Below the pieces are notes generated by a model. The model was not told the origin of the DNA. It made no database searches and worked only from the letters and a program-made list of their open reading frames with translations. Shown in pieces: positions 63,407-64,000 of a DNA stretch of 64,000 nt (positions within the stretch are counted from its first letter, which is position 1; each line of letters begins with the position of its first letter). The translations under genes were made by a program, and so were the position numbers. The stretch comes from Segniliparus sp051660745 (GTDB lineage: Bacteria; Actinomycetota; Actinomycetes; Mycobacteriales; Mycobacteriaceae), in the NCBI RefSeq assembly GCF_051660745.1, contig NZ_JBOFQF010000004.1, positions 24,487 through 88,486 on the forward strand, read 5' to 3'.

Positions 63407-63958
63407 ATGCATGGAACGAAGGCCTCTCGCGGGCTTGTGGTGGCCGCGGCGCTGATGTTCAGCGCGCTCGGCTCGTCTTTGGCGATGGCCGACCCGGAGC
63501 CCGCCCCGCCCGCGCCGACTGCGGAGGCCCCGACGTCTGAGGCGCCTGCCCCGACCGCCGAGGCCCCGACCACGGTCGCGCCGACCACGGTCGCTCCCAT
63601 CCCGGCGAGCTCCAGCAGCGGCTCGGCCTGCACCGTGATCCGCAGCAACAAGACCCAGATCGACGACACCACGTGGCCGCTCAAGGTCGCCACGAAGTCC
63701 GACGGCTGGGAATGGACCGACGGCGACGTCCGCGAGGCCCGCAGCCGGGTCGACAGCGGGCTTCCCCCGCTGCTGGCGAACCTGCAGCAGGGCCTTGGCG
63801 GCGGCGAAGCCTCCGACGCGCTGCGCGACGCGATCGCGGCGGGCAAGGACTTGATCTCCACCATCGACCACAACGGCGACGGCGGCGACACCTCCGGCGC
63901 GCTCGGCGCGTTCGACAAGGCGCTGGACGACAGCCTTCGCGCCTGCATCGACCAGTAG
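63407..63958 (+). CDS. Secreted Pro/Ala/Thr-rich small protein
   Basis: 183 residues from ATG 63407, which has GGAG 6 bases upstream; in-frame starts at 63395 and 63374 would only lengthen the pre-signal part. The signal peptide (about 1-27) ends SLAMA before DPEP. A linker of PTAEAPT-type repeats (about 28-65) follows, then a globular part with two Cys (SACTVI and RACIDQ near the C-terminus), TTWPLKVATKSDGWEW and helical segments. No known domain. Confidence 0.78.
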   Translation: MHGTKASRGLVVAAALMFSALGSSLAMADPEPAPPAPTAEAPTSEAPAPTAEAPTTVAPTTVAPIPASSSSGSACTVIRSNKTQIDDTTWPLKVATKSDGWEWTDGDVREARSRVDSGLPPLLANLQQGLGGGEASDALRDAIAAGKDLISTIDHNGDGGDTSGALGAFDKALDDSLRACIDQ

Positions 63959-63977
63959 TCTCTGAACAGAAAAGTGC

Positions 63978-64000
63978 GGCGGCCCCCACTGGGGGCCGCC
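63978..64000 (+). terminator. Terminator hairpin at the window end
   Basis: GGCGGCCCCC-ACT-GGGGGCCGCC, a perfect 10-bp stem 19 bases after the last gene; any U-run would lie outside the window. Confidence 0.6.

Overview
The window is high-GC actinobacterial chromosome (roughly two-thirds G+C by eye). It carries the signature gene sets of a mycolate-forming member of the Mycobacteriales: an MmpS/MmpL pair, a CmrA-type mycolate reductase next to oligoribonuclease, the fhaA-fhaB-pstP-rodA-pbpA-pknB cell-division cluster, the Wzm/Wzt galactan exporter beside the proteasome activator Bpa, and an F420-type PPOX enzyme. It is not a standard Mycobacterium gene order: many small blocks known from M. 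tuberculosis are joined in a new order. A divergent genus such as Segniliparus would fit, but that is inference. No phage, insertion sequence, CRISPR array or rRNA was found.

Layout. 1-3.3 kb: the end of a Gly-rich protein gene, a Gln-rich hypothetical, an alpha/beta-hydrolase and two tandem paralogous small membrane proteins. 3.3-11.2 kb (+): glmS-nnr-alr-tsaE-[Uma2]-tsaB-rimI-tsaD, linking wall precursors, NAD(P)H repair and tRNA t6A synthesis, with a Uma2 nuclease-like gene inserted; a 31-codon membrane ORF follows. 11.4-36.3 kb is almost all on the minus strand: GNAT, orn, three tandem CmrA-like reductases, fadH with its PadR regulator, a heterodimeric ABC exporter, a complete Mnh (Mrp) Na+/H+ antiporter operon with a 188-bp internal duplication, and the Ser/Thr kinase and division cluster, which lacks pknA. 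36.5-41.1 kb (+): lhr helicase. 41.2 kb: tRNA-Leu(CAG) with a strong terminator. 41.4-50 kb: ABC1 kinase, a secreted protein, gltBD and a PPOX enzyme. 50-58.3 kb (-): GNAT, wzt, wzm, bpa, a branched-chain/pyruvate dehydrogenase-type E1a-E1b-E2 operon, a quinone oxidoreductase and a TetR regulator. 58.5-62 kb (+): mmpS-mmpL and tRNA-Ser(UGA). The end holds a Pro-rich membrane protein and a secreted protein.

Regulation. At least fourteen genes have a TANNNT -10 hexamer ending only 6-9 bases before the start codon, the geometry of leaderless transcripts. One 7-bp element (TATCCTA, 2434-2440) can act as the -10 for two divergent genes. Most operons use ATGA or TGATG stop/start overlaps.

Most interesting points: the triplicated CmrA locus with a large hairpin covering the first copy's ribosome-binding site; the missing pknA, with a 15-bp repeat scar at the pbpA-pknB junction; the mnhF/mnhG chimeric duplication; the Uma2 insertion into the t6A cluster; an E2 subunit that appears to lack its E3-binding domain; and a double palindrome upstream of the PadR gene.
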